A DNA stretch of 35,368 nt, taken from Myxococcales bacterium. Lineage in GTDB: Bacteria > Myxococcota_A > UBA9160 > SZUA-336. Position 1 is the first letter of the stretch. Each line of letters starts with the position of its first letter. The DNA lies in contig JABSQV010000071.1 of NCBI GenBank assembly GCA_013215565.1, positions 1-35,368 on the forward strand, in the 5' to 3' direction. Of the stretch, positions 1-7,003 are shown piece by piece. The notes beneath the pieces were generated by a model. That model saw nothing but the letters and a program-made list of their open reading frames with translations, searched no databases and was not told the DNA's origin. The position numbers and the translations under genes are program-made.

Positions 1-53
1 CCTCTGGCTTTGACCGCTCGCGCGCGCATCGTTTTTTTGGCCCAAAATTTTAA
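1..53 (+). CDS. Possible 3' end of the RuvC-like gene if the contig is circular
   Basis: No gene starts here. If base 35368 is joined to base 1, the reading frame of the RuvC-like gene at the right end continues for 17 more codons and stops at TAA 51-53. The joined protein would have about 179 residues, a usual size for RuvC-like resolvases. The joining is inference: I cannot see reads spanning the ends. If the contig is linear, this is simply a short non-coding lead-in. Confidence 0.4.
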   Translation, partial: SGFDRSRAHRFFGPKF

Positions 54-57
54 TTCA

Positions 58-94
58 GGGGAATTCCCTGAGACATGTCGAGGGAATTCCCTCG
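58..94. promoter_or_regulatory. Two tandem palindromes before the first gene
   Basis: Positions 59-68 hold the 10-bp palindrome GGGAATTCCC and positions 79-94 hold the 16-bp perfect palindrome CGAGGGAATTCCCTCG. Their centres lie 23 bp apart, about two helical turns. They sit directly before the gene starting at 114, at the head of the packaging and structural block. Such paired dyads suit a dimeric repressor operator or a terminase (cos/pac) recognition site. Which of these it is cannot be decided from sequence. Confidence 0.5.
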
Positions 95-113
95 CCGAGC
101 CGAGGAAACAGCC

Positions 114-641
114 ATGAACCCAGCTACGCAGAAACTCTTGGACGCCATCGCCGGCTCCGGCGCCCCATTGCCGGGCGGCATGAACGCCGCGCCCTGGCGT
201 GAAGACGTCGCCGTCGACGATGCCGTCGAGATCTGGCTCGCCGCTGGCATTCCCGATTCGACCCTCGAGGCCGAGGCCAAGAAAACGAAAATCGAAAACC
301 CGGTTGATGCTGGCGGGGTAGTCCGTACGGACGGGGTCGGACAGTTGCGCCCGAATTCTGCGGTGATGCCTCGACCTCGAAGCGGCTTCGGTGAGCTCGA
401 GGCAGCCAAGCGCGAGATCGTCGAGCTCGAATCCGAGGTCGCATCTCAGGCCATCCTGCTCGAAGCGTGCCTTCCTCATTTGAAGGACTGGCTCGGCGTC
501 TTCGATGACGGTAGGCCGTCCGCCGCCGATGCCGCTCGGCGCCTTCGCTCTCTTATTGCGACGCTCGAGGCGACCGCCAAAGTCGAGGGCGGGCGTCGTT
601 GGGTTAGAATGGGCGAACTCGCCATCGAGGAACTCACATGA
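114..641 (+). CDS. Hypothetical phage protein with C-terminal coiled coil
   Basis: A 175-residue protein I do not recognise. I chose ATG 114 because a GAGG ribosome site lies 9 bases upstream and the next upstream ATG (75) falls inside a palindrome. The N-terminal half is acidic and low in aromatics. From about residue 90 there is a heptad-like, Glu/Lys-rich helix followed by Ala/Arg-rich helices, so a coiled coil is likely. Its stop overlaps the next start (ATGA). It heads the run that leads to the terminase genes, so a packaging or early role is possible but not shown. Confidence 0.7.
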   Translation: MNPATQKLLDAIAGSGAPLPGGMNAAPWREDVAVDDAVEIWLAAGIPDSTLEAEAKKTKIENPVDAGGVVRTDGVGQLRPNSAVMPRPRSGFGELEAAKREIVELESEVASQAILLEACLPHLKDWLGVFDDGRPSAADAARRLRSLIATLEATAKVEGGRRWVRMGELAIEELT

Positions 642-751
642 ACAAGAAGAGGGCGCTCGCCGCCCTGGCTGCTTCGCTGCTCGCCGGCGCCGTATTTTGG
701 CACCTTCTGAGCGTCTATCAGTTTTCAGCGAATCCCCCCTTCATACCGTAG
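638..751 (+). CDS. Small single-pass membrane peptide
   Basis: A 37-residue peptide translationally coupled to the gene before it through an ATGA overlap at 638-641. It begins MNKKRALAALAASLLAGAVF: a positively charged start followed by about 17 hydrophobic residues, which reads as a signal anchor or an uncleaved signal peptide, then a short Pro-rich tail. I do not recognise a family. Similar tiny membrane peptides occur elsewhere in the window (29893-29988, 30965-31147, 34236-34352). Confidence 0.55.
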   Translation: MNKKRALAALAASLLAGAVFWHLLSVYQFSANPPFIP

Positions 752-761
752 GATCCAAACA

Positions 762-1082
762 ATGACGCCCGAACATGCCGCCGCTATCGCCGCCCTTGCC
801 GACGTCGTCGAGACGCTCACGAAGTCGACCTCGAAGGTCGCGAAGGAAGTCCTGAAAGAGCTCGACGACGATCACCGCCCGCCGATGGAGCTCGTTCGGA
901 TCTACCTCGACGGCTCCGACAAGACCGCCGACGGTATGACGCCGGCGGCCTATCTGCGCGCAGCTGTCGCCCTGGGCATCTCTCGCCGCGACATCGCCGA
1001 CGGCGCCGAGGTTCTCGTCGTCGACGGTCGCTATGCCGTGCGGACCGCGGGCGGCCTGAAGATCGGCCCGGTCGCGTCCTGA
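762..1082 (+). CDS. Hypothetical phage protein
   Basis: A 106-residue protein with no family I recognise. The start is ATG 762, with an AGGA-type ribosome site about 10 bases upstream. The first 35 residues form an Ala/Val/Lys-rich amphipathic helix. A segment around residues 60-85 (AAYLRAAVALGISRRDIADG) looks like a helix-turn-helix-type helical pair, but this is weak. The stop codon shares one base with the next start (TGATG), so it is co-translated with the following gene. Confidence 0.7.
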   Translation: MTPEHAAAIAALADVVETLTKSTSKVAKEVLKELDDDHRPPMELVRIYLDGSDKTADGMTPAAYLRAAVALGISRRDIADGAEVLVVDGRYAVRTAGGLKIGPVAS

Positions 1083-1378
1083 TGCGCGACGTCGACGCCC
1101 GGGCTCGGGTAGCCGGTCCGAGCGCCGCGTTCGACTGTCCGAACTATCTCGCGGCCAAGCGCCTCAGCGAGGCCCTCGAGCTCTGGGGCGCGAACGTCGT
1201 TATCATCGAGGGCCGGCGCGTCACGGTCGAATGCGAGACGCCGCTTCTATATGCGATCATGGGCCTATGCAGCGCCGGCATCATTGACGAGCTTCAGGCC
1301 GGCAACCTGACGGCGGTTCACATCGCCGACGAGTACCTCGCGAAGATGCTCGGCGAGCCTGGCGAGAGTCGCGGATGA
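1082..1378 (+). CDS. Hypothetical phage protein
   Basis: A 98-residue protein starting at ATG 1082 inside the TGATG junction with the gene before. It contains a predicted alpha/beta pattern: helix (AAKRLSEALELWG), strand (NVVIIEGRRVTVEC) and a C-terminal helix. I see no catalytic motif and no family I can name. Its end overlaps the next gene by ATGA. It belongs to the small-gene run upstream of terminase. Confidence 0.7.
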   Translation: MRDVDARARVAGPSAAFDCPNYLAAKRLSEALELWGANVVIIEGRRVTVECETPLLYAIMGLCSAGIIDELQAGNLTAVHIADEYLAKMLGEPGESRG

Positions 1379-1584
1379 GATGGACCTTCGAAGAGATCGG
1401 AGTTCGGCCGCCCGACGTCGAGGTCGTTGTCGATATCAGCGTTCAACAGATGAACGTCTTCGTCGGGCCGGTCAAGGTCGCGTGGTTCACATACCAGCAA
1501 CAGATCGAGGGCGGCGAGTGTGTCATCGACTGGAACGAGGTTCGGGCCTTCCTCGCCGGGCGCCTCGTCGAAGGTCCCACATGA
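1375..1584 (+). CDS. Hypothetical small phage protein
   Basis: A 69-residue acidic protein, coupled on both sides by ATGA overlaps (1375-1378 and 1581-1584). It is mostly beta-strand-like, with alternating hydrophobics in VEVVVDISVQQMNVFVGPV. Family unknown. Conserved spacing and coupling to the probable small terminase gene support it being real. Confidence 0.65.
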   Translation: MRWTFEEIGVRPPDVEVVVDISVQQMNVFVGPVKVAWFTYQQQIEGGECVIDWNEVRAFLAGRLVEGPT

Positions 1585-2123
1585 AGGCTCTCCCATCGAA
1601 GCCAGACCTTCGAAAATGGATGGATGAGTTCGGCGGCTACAAGAAGGCGGCGAAGCATTTCGGCGTCCCCGCTGCCGATCTGCGGGTCATCATGGGAGCC
1701 AACGCCGCGCGCGGACACGCAAGCGCGCGCGAGGACGACGCAAAAGCCAAGGCGAAGCTTGATCCTCTGGCATGGCGGCGCGACAAGCTCGTCACCTTCG
1801 AAGAGGTCTGGGCGAAGTCAGCCGAGGCCGAGAGGCCGAACATCGTCGGTATGGCCGCCCTCTCGAAGTCGATGATCTCTCTTCGCGGTGAGATCGACAG
1901 GCTCGCCGAGATCGAGGGCGACGAGTTCGGAGAGATGACGCCCGGCGAAGTGCGCGACTACCTCGGCACACTGTACGAAGACTACGCCGACGAGCACCTC
2001 GAGCTTGCCTTTCTCGTCTACGCTGAGCGCCATGGCGGGCGCGTCGTCTTCGTCGCCGATGGCGGGAAGCGGACGGAGTTCGACGCCCTCGACGGATGGC
2101 GCGACGTAGCGCTCGACGGGTAG
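1581..2123 (+). CDS. terS: Probable terminase small subunit
   Basis: A 180-residue protein directly before the large terminase gene, with a three-base gap. ATG 1581 overlaps the previous stop. Residues about 8-37 read as a helix-turn-helix (core GYKKAAKHFGVPAADLRVIM), the DNA-binding arrangement expected for a small terminase that recognises the packaging site. The middle and C-terminal parts are acidic and helical, suited to oligomerisation and contact with the motor. The call rests on position, size and the N-terminal HTH; small terminases diverge strongly, so sequence alone does not prove it. Confidence 0.6.
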   Translation: MKALPSKPDLRKWMDEFGGYKKAAKHFGVPAADLRVIMGANAARGHASAREDDAKAKAKLDPLAWRRDKLVTFEEVWAKSAEAERPNIVGMAALSKSMISLRGEIDRLAEIEGDEFGEMTPGEVRDYLGTLYEDYADEHLELAFLVYAERHGGRVVFVADGGKRTEFDALDGWRDVALDG

Positions 2124-2126
2124 CCA

Positions 2127-3554
2127 ATGACGCCGGCCTCAGGACTGCTCGGCGCCCGGCGCATCGCGAACGCAACGGCGGGCCGGAAGCTCGACTATCT
2201 GCGCTACACGAAGCCTCAGAAGCGGTTCCTCGCCGACGCCGCGCCCGTCGTTCTCGTTCGCGGCGGGAACCAGACCGGAAAAACGCTCGGCATTCACGCC
2301 GACATTCTGCACTCAGCCCGCGGTACTCATCCATTCCAGAAGTGCCGCCGCCCGCCGCTGAACATCGTCGTTCTGTCCGAGAGCTGGGAACAGATGGGCC
2401 AGGCCGGCGGCTTCATGGAGAAGCTCTGGGCGCTCGTTCCGAAGTCGGAGATCGACCCGAAGATCCGCTTCGACCCAGGGCGCGGCATCACCGGCAAACC
2501 GCCGCGCCTCGTCTTCGTCAAGGGGCCCGGGAAGGGCTCTGTGATCTCGTTCGGCACCTATCGCCAGGGCGCCCGCCGCTCGGCCGGCTCGACGGTTCAT
2601 CGCGTTTATCTTGACGAGCCGCCGCCCGGAAGCGTGTATCAAGAGCTGATCGTTCGCGTTCTTCGATTCAATGGAAAAGTACGGATCGGGTTCACGCCCG
2701 TTCTAGACATGCCAGATCAGCGGTACCTTCGCGAGCTCGTCGAGGCCGGCGAGATCTCCGAGCACAATCCTTGGCTGACTGAGGCGAACTGTTGGCCGGC
2801 GGGGAACCCTTGCGCGTGGTTGACGCAGGCCCGGATCGATCGGATGTCGAGATCGCTACCCGAAGCCGTGCGGGCGATGCGGATCGAAGGCAGTTGGAGC
2901 CCGGTACTTACGACCCAGTGGCTCAGCAACTACGACAAGCGGAAGCACATCTCGATCGACGTACCGCCGCAGGGCGCCTATCTCGGCGTCGGCATCGACC
3001 ACGGGACGAACGCGGGGAAGCAGGCGGCTATCCTCTTCGCGGCTGTCGGCCGGTCTGGAATGAAGCCGAAGGTCTGGTTCCTCGACGAATATATCGGCGA
3101 CGGCATCACATCCATCGAGCAAGACGCCAGCGGGATCCGCGAGATGCTCGACCGGAACCGGCTCCGGTGTCGCGACGTCGACGCCTGGATAGGCGACCGC
3201 CCGACCGGCGAGTCGCGCTACCTGGTTCGCAAGAGCAACAACCAGCTGCGGAAACACCTCGCCTATCAAGAGAAGATGCAGCTCCGAGACTTCCCGGCGA
3301 TCTTGACGCCCCGCAAGTATCACGGCTCGGTCGAGCACGGTCTCTGGCGTCTTAACGATGTTATGGGCCGCTTCGACGATGACGGCTCACCGCACTTCCG
3401 CGTGCATCCGAACGCCTCGAGGTTCGCCGAGTTCTGCGAGCGCTTCGCCGGCGACAACGCCGATCCGCTGAAGGATGTCGGCGACGCCGGGCGCTATATC
3501 CTCGAGCTCGCGATCCGAGACCTGCCAATGACTCACATGATCGCGCGGTACTGA
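2127..3554 (+). CDS. terL: Terminase large subunit (packaging ATPase and nuclease)
   Basis: A 475-residue DNA-packaging motor. The N-terminal ATPase shows Walker A RGGNQTGKT at 45-53, Walker B VYLDE at 160-164 with catalytic Glu164, and a coupling-type GFTP at 188-191. The C-terminal RNase H-like nuclease has GIDHGTN with Asp291, a second acidic pair at 320-321 (LDEYI), and Asp450/Asp453 in DVGDAGRY near the end. All key residues are present, so it should be active. It binds the portal and cuts concatemers during head filling. It lies between the probable small subunit and, after an inserted three-gene cassette, the portal gene. Confidence 0.95.
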   Translation: MTPASGLLGARRIANATAGRKLDYLRYTKPQKRFLADAAPVVLVRGGNQTGKTLGIHADILHSARGTHPFQKCRRPPLNIVVLSESWEQMGQAGGFMEKLWALVPKSEIDPKIRFDPGRGITGKPPRLVFVKGPGKGSVISFGTYRQGARRSAGSTVHRVYLDEPPPGSVYQELIVRVLRFNGKVRIGFTPVLDMPDQRYLRELVEAGEISEHNPWLTEANCWPAGNPCAWLTQARIDRMSRSLPEAVRAMRIEGSWSPVLTTQWLSNYDKRKHISIDVPPQGAYLGVGIDHGTNAGKQAAILFAAVGRSGMKPKVWFLDEYIGDGITSIEQDASGIREMLDRNRLRCRDVDAWIGDRPTGESRYLVRKSNNQLRKHLAYQEKMQLRDFPAILTPRKYHGSVEHGLWRLNDVMGRFDDDGSPHFRVHPNASRFAEFCERFAGDNADPLKDVGDAGRYILELAIRDLPMTHMIARY

Positions 3555-3584
3555 TCAAGAGTCGTGCCAACTAATTAGCCCCAA

Positions 3585-3631
3585 TGATAAGATAATCCCC
3601 CCAGGTGGTTAGCGGATGAGCTATCTTATCA
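3585..3631. promoter_or_regulatory. Inverted repeat enclosing the start of a small cassette
   Basis: Perfect 10-bp arms TGATAAGATA (3585-3594) and TATCTTATCA (3622-3631) enclose 27 bases that contain the ribosome site AGGTGG (3603-3608) and the ATG at 3616. A GATAAT hexamer (3591-3596) resembles a -10 element, but no good -35 is visible. The dyad could be an operator for the Cro-like protein encoded in the cassette, or an RNA stem that exposes or hides the start site. Confidence 0.45.
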
Positions 3632-3927
3632 GTGTCACCCACCCACCGAGGCCGCCCAACATGCCGACCCTCCCCAACATCGAAGCCTGGATCGCCCACA
3701 CCATCCGCAACGCCGGCCCGCTGTACGGCAGCGCAAAAACCAACCTCGGCCGATTGGCCGTCATCGAGGCCGCACTTTGCGCCAATGGCGCCGCCGAAGT
3801 CATCGAACTGAGCCCCCGCGAGTTCGGCGACTCCTACCGCGTCACCGGGAAGACCGGCCGTGCGGTCGTCCTCACTGTGACGTCGAGGGGCCACAAGCTC
3901 CACCTCGATGGCGTCAACACCATCTAG
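3616..3927 (+). CDS. Hypothetical protein of inserted cassette
   Basis: A 103-residue protein of unknown family. ATG 3616 follows AGGTGG at a good distance. A second possible start is ATG 3661, which would drop a Pro-rich N-terminus. The C-terminal half is beta-rich (SYRVTGKTGRAVVLTVTSRG). Together with the next two genes it forms a small block wedged between terminase and portal, a common site for accessory (moron) genes. Confidence 0.6.
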   Translation: MSYLISVTHPPRPPNMPTLPNIEAWIAHTIRNAGPLYGSAKTNLGRLAVIEAALCANGAAEVIELSPREFGDSYRVTGKTGRAVVLTVTSRGHKLHLDGVNTI

Positions 3928-3983
3928 CAGAACGCGCCGCCCGGGGGGAAGCTCGGGCACCCAACCCCAACAGAGAGAAGAGA

Positions 3984-4172
3984 ATGTACAAGCTGACCCT
4001 CATCGCCACCGACCACAACAACAACGAAATCGACATCACCAACGACATGGACGCCGAAGAGCTCGCCATCACCTACCCCACTCGGGCAGCCGCCGAGATC
4101 GCCGCCGCCGAGGTGGTCGACTACTGCCGCGAATTCTACGCCGACGCCTCCGTCGAAGTGGTGGCGGCGTGA
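3984..4172 (+). CDS. Hypothetical small acidic protein
   Basis: A 62-residue protein starting at ATG 3984 after a clear AGAGAAGAG ribosome site. It is acidic, has an Asn/Asp-rich segment (ATDHNNNEIDITNDMDAEE) and an Ala-rich helix, and I do not recognise it. The stop overlaps a GTG start of the next gene (GTGA at 4169-4172), so the two are translationally coupled. A small acidic partner of a DNA-binding protein, or a DNA mimic, is conceivable but unproven. Confidence 0.6.
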   Translation: MYKLTLIATDHNNNEIDITNDMDAEELAITYPTRAAAEIAAAEVVDYCREFYADASVEVVAA

Positions 4173-4378
4173 CCGTCGCCGGAGCGCTGGCGATGGAGCT
4201 TCATCGCCGCGGAGTCACGCAGAACCAGAAGCAGGCCGAGTTCATGGGAGAGCCCCCGCCCAATTGGAGCGACTATCGCGCTGGGAAGCGGAACCCGACC
4301 GTGTCCAAGGTCGAAGGGTGGGCAACGCGCGCCGGTGTCGGCCTCATCTACTCCGGCGGAAGATGGGCCGCCGCCTGA
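4169..4378 (+). CDS. Cro/CI-type helix-turn-helix DNA-binding protein
   Basis: A 69-residue protein using GTG 4169, which overlaps the preceding stop. The sequence fits an XRE/Cro fold: helices ALAMELHRRG and TQNQKQAEFMG, a WSDYRAGKRNPTVSKVEGWA segment with the typical recognition helix and conserved Arg/Asn turn, and a final helix. It probably represses from a dyad, for example the inverted repeat at 3585-3631 in front of its own cassette. Being the only such protein in the window, it could also act on other phage or host promoters. Confidence 0.65.
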   Translation: MTVAGALAMELHRRGVTQNQKQAEFMGEPPPNWSDYRAGKRNPTVSKVEGWATRAGVGLIYSGGRWAAA

Positions 4379-4419
4379 CGTGATACAATGCGCGCGTTCC
4401 CGTATGCGAAGGCGCGTCT

Positions 4420-6261
4420 ATGCCCGTTGATCTAGTGCACTCGAGCGCTTCCGCCGCCATGTCGCGGCCGAAGATGCCGACCTTTGAGGACGAGAGCCGC
4501 GCCATTCATCAGGCGTCACGTCTCGCTATTCTTCTCGATGAATGGGACGAAATCGAGAGCGAGTGGCTCGAAGACCACATCGGCGCCGAGCGCTCGCAGG
4601 TTTGGGGCATTCCCGACACCTCGGCCAATCCGCTCGCCGACCTCTCGAGGCAGCTGTCGACGCCCGGCCTCTATGGCATCCGGCCGGAGTTCAAGAGACC
4701 AGACGGCGCGGGCGACGACCTCGTCGGGACTGAGGGCGCCATGGAGCGCGCCGGCTTTTACACGAAGATGCAGTTCGTTCAGTATCTGGTTCTCGGCCTG
4801 TCCGATCTGTTCCTGCGCTTCGACGTCACCGGGCGCGGCGAGCTCGTCGTTCGCCTCGTTTGGCCGAGCGACGTCTATCTTCGGGCGCCGGTCAACGACC
4901 CAGGGAACGCCAACGAACTTTGGCAACTTACGACGCGCTGGATGGCAGACGAAAAGGTCTCGATCTATACGTGGGAAGTCTGGAAACTCGGGCGCGTCGC
5001 TCGGAGCGGCGAGGTCATCGAAGAGCCCTCCTATGCTATCCACCGAGCCGAAGAAGGCACCCTGAGCGCGAACGCCGCCTTCCGGGCCGGCGGCCTCGGC
5101 GAGGATCTCTCTCACCGCTTCGTCGAGCGCTTCGACGGCACCTTCGGCCGCCTCGAGGGCGTCGACTATCCCTGGCGAACCGAGGCCGGGATCCCGGTGT
5201 TTCCGCACGTACATTATCAGGATGCCGATACGGGGATGCTCTGGAACACCTTTCTGAAGCGCGGCGTTCACAAGGGCACCCTGAACACTGGATTGTTTTG
5301 GACGTACGCCGGACATTGCGCGAGAGACGCGACCGGCTCGTATGTCATTATCGCCGGCCTCGATGAAGGTTCGCATACCGTGTTCTCGGGGAACGGTCGC
5401 GGCGGCGCGAACTCGAACCCAGTCGACGGATCAGTGTCGATAAAGGTCAAGCTGATCACGCCGGGCGCAATGGAGCATTTCAACATAAAGGACGGGCAAA
5501 CCCCCTTTGTTCACGAGGTCGGCCCGGGCGCGAACCTCGACATGGTTCGAGGCTTCGCCGATCACTACGAAATGAAACAGGCGACTCGATGGGGTCTCAA
5601 TCCGTCCGACCTGGCGAGGACCGCCGCGAATCCGACATCGGCCGCCGCCCTGATGGTCGGCAACCAAGGGAAGCGAGAGTTCTCGGCTCAAGTGACGCCC
5701 ATCTTCCGCCGGAAGGACCTCGAGAGCATCGAGACCGCCGCCATAGTGATCAGAGCCGCCGGCGGTCCGGTCTACCCTGAGCGCGGCTATTCAACGCAGT
5801 ATTTCCAGATCCCGAAGACGCCGGCCGAGCAGGCCGAGCAACGAGATCAGCTGACCTGGGAGAAAGAAGAGGGCCAACTATCAGAGCTCGATCTCTACCG
5901 GAAGCTGCATCCCGGAACGACCGAGGCCGACGCAATGGTCGCGCTCGTCAAGGTCGCGAGCGACGACGCCACACTTCAGGCCGCCATCGACGCCGAGCTC
6001 GCGAAGCTCGGAACCGACGAGGCGCCCGCCACCTCCGGCGGCGATGCTGCGCAGGATAGCGCCCTGAACGGCGCGCAGACCGCGCAACTGCTCGAAATCG
6101 TGGCCAGCATGAACCGCGGCGATATCTCTCTCGATCAGGCCGCGAACATCGTATCGAGGGCGTTCCTGTTGTCGGGCTCTCAGGCCCGCGTTCTCGTCGG
6201 CTCAGTCGAGCCGATATCGACCGAGCCGCTTCCCGACTCCACTAACGCCGCCGAGGAATAG
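4420..6261 (+). CDS. Portal protein
   Basis: A 613-residue protein placed where the portal is expected, after terminase and before the scaffold and capsid genes. The size fits the portal family. The C-terminal region has the usual portal pattern: a TPAEQAEQRDQLTWEKEEG helix, an SELDLYRKLHPGTTEADA segment, then NGAQTAQLLEIVASMNRGDI with the helical 'NGAQ' element that recurs near portal C-termini. It should form the dodecameric ring through which DNA enters the head and to which terminase and the neck dock. No membrane segment or protease domain is visible. Confidence 0.75.
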   Translation: MPVDLVHSSASAAMSRPKMPTFEDESRAIHQASRLAILLDEWDEIESEWLEDHIGAERSQVWGIPDTSANPLADLSRQLSTPGLYGIRPEFKRPDGAGDDLVGTEGAMERAGFYTKMQFVQYLVLGLSDLFLRFDVTGRGELVVRLVWPSDVYLRAPVNDPGNANELWQLTTRWMADEKVSIYTWEVWKLGRVARSGEVIEEPSYAIHRAEEGTLSANAAFRAGGLGEDLSHRFVERFDGTFGRLEGVDYPWRTEAGIPVFPHVHYQDADTGMLWNTFLKRGVHKGTLNTGLFWTYAGHCARDATGSYVIIAGLDEGSHTVFSGNGRGGANSNPVDGSVSIKVKLITPGAMEHFNIKDGQTPFVHEVGPGANLDMVRGFADHYEMKQATRWGLNPSDLARTAANPTSAAALMVGNQGKREFSAQVTPIFRRKDLESIETAAIVIRAAGGPVYPERGYSTQYFQIPKTPAEQAEQRDQLTWEKEEGQLSELDLYRKLHPGTTEADAMVALVKVASDDATLQAAIDAELAKLGTDEAPATSGGDAAQDSALNGAQTAQLLEIVASMNRGDISLDQAANIVSRAFLLSGSQARVLVGSVEPISTEPLPDSTNAAEE

Positions 6262-6263
6262 CT

Positions 6264-6896
6264 ATGCCCGATTGTCCGCACTGTCAGACCGAGATCACTT
6301 CCCTTTCTGGCTTCATTGCCCAGGGCGATCTAGAGTCGCGCCTCAGGTCGCTAAAGGAAGGAAAGAACAGCGAGATCGCCGCCTTAACTGCGCGGGTCTC
6401 GGAATATGGGGCGAAGGCCAGCGGCTACGATGCCGTCGTCGCAGAGCGGGATTCCCTGAAGCAGGCCGACGAAGCTCGAGGGCTTCGCGACGAGCGCACG
6501 ACCCTACTCACCGCGGCCAACGTCGACCCGGCGCTTCTCTCCGAGATCGAAAAGGTATACGGCTGGTCTCAGAGCGACTTGGCCGACGACGCGAAGAAGC
6601 CCTTCGAACAGTGGTTCGGCGATGACGCAGCGGCTCATGTCCTGTTGACGCCGCACTTCAGCGCCGCGCCGCCCGCTGGCACTCCGCCGCCGCCGGGCGC
6701 GCCGCCCGCTGGCGATGGCATCAACCGCGTGCCGCCCTCCGGAGGGGCTCCGCCGCCGCCGCCGTCGAGCGGGAAGATCACCGAGCAAGATCTCGCGAAC
6801 TACATGGCATCCCCGGCCTACCAGAACCTTCCGACGTCCACCGAGAAGCGCGCAAAAATGACCGAGTGGAGCGAGCGGATCGCCGCGCAAGGTTGA
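6264..6896 (+). CDS. Scaffold-like protein with N-terminal CxxC
   Basis: A 210-residue protein between portal and capsid, the usual place for scaffolding. It begins with a CPHC pair (residues 4-7), then a charged coiled-coil region (about 20-80), a helical middle, a Pro/Gly/Ala-rich linker (about 135-170) and a short C-terminal helical domain (EQDLANYMASPAYQN). Scaffolds typically have coiled coils and a small capsid-binding C-terminal helix. The lone CxxC could bind zinc across a dimer. ATG 6264 follows GAGGAA. Function is inferred from position and architecture. Confidence 0.6.
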   Translation: MPDCPHCQTEITSLSGFIAQGDLESRLRSLKEGKNSEIAALTARVSEYGAKASGYDAVVAERDSLKQADEARGLRDERTTLLTAANVDPALLSEIEKVYGWSQSDLADDAKKPFEQWFGDDAAAHVLLTPHFSAAPPAGTPPPPGAPPAGDGINRVPPSGGAPPPPPSSGKITEQDLANYMASPAYQNLPTSTEKRAKMTEWSERIAAQG

Positions 6897-6922
6897 CAGA
6901 TCCGCCGCCGATGGGGTAGGAA
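6893..6922 (+). promoter_or_regulatory. Candidate promoter before the capsid gene
   Basis: A perfect -35 hexamer TTGACA (6893-6898) is followed after 18 bases by TAGGAA (6917-6922), a weak -10 with three of six matches. It lies in the 107-base gap before the capsid gene, one of the few real gaps in the structural block, so extra transcription of the capsid gene is plausible. Because the -10 is poor, this is tentative. Confidence 0.3.
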
Positions 6923-6972
6923 TTAGCTCTATACCGACAGTCCGATCGATTCATGGGCGCTACCCATTGGGA

Positions 6973-7000
6973 CAACCTGAAACGCTAAAAATACAGGTTG
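6973..7000 (+). promoter_or_regulatory. Stem-loop over the capsid gene ribosome site
   Basis: CAACCTG (6973-6979) pairs perfectly with CAGGTTG (6994-7000) around a 14-base A-rich loop. The 3' arm contains AGG (6995-6997), the likely Shine-Dalgarno of the capsid start at ATG 7004. This could tune initiation on the most heavily made protein, or mark a processed mRNA 5' end. Confidence 0.4.
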
Positions 7001-7003
7001 AAT

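Noticed and set aside
1792-2334. Leftward Arg/Ser-rich frame near the terminase genes
   Set aside because: Extremely Arg-rich sequence typical of the wrong strand of GC-rich genes, overlapping both terminase subunits.
4516-5376. Leftward open frame of 286 codons within the portal gene
   Set aside because: It lies wholly within a well-placed rightward gene with no gap for a promoter, and its composition is that of a shadow frame.
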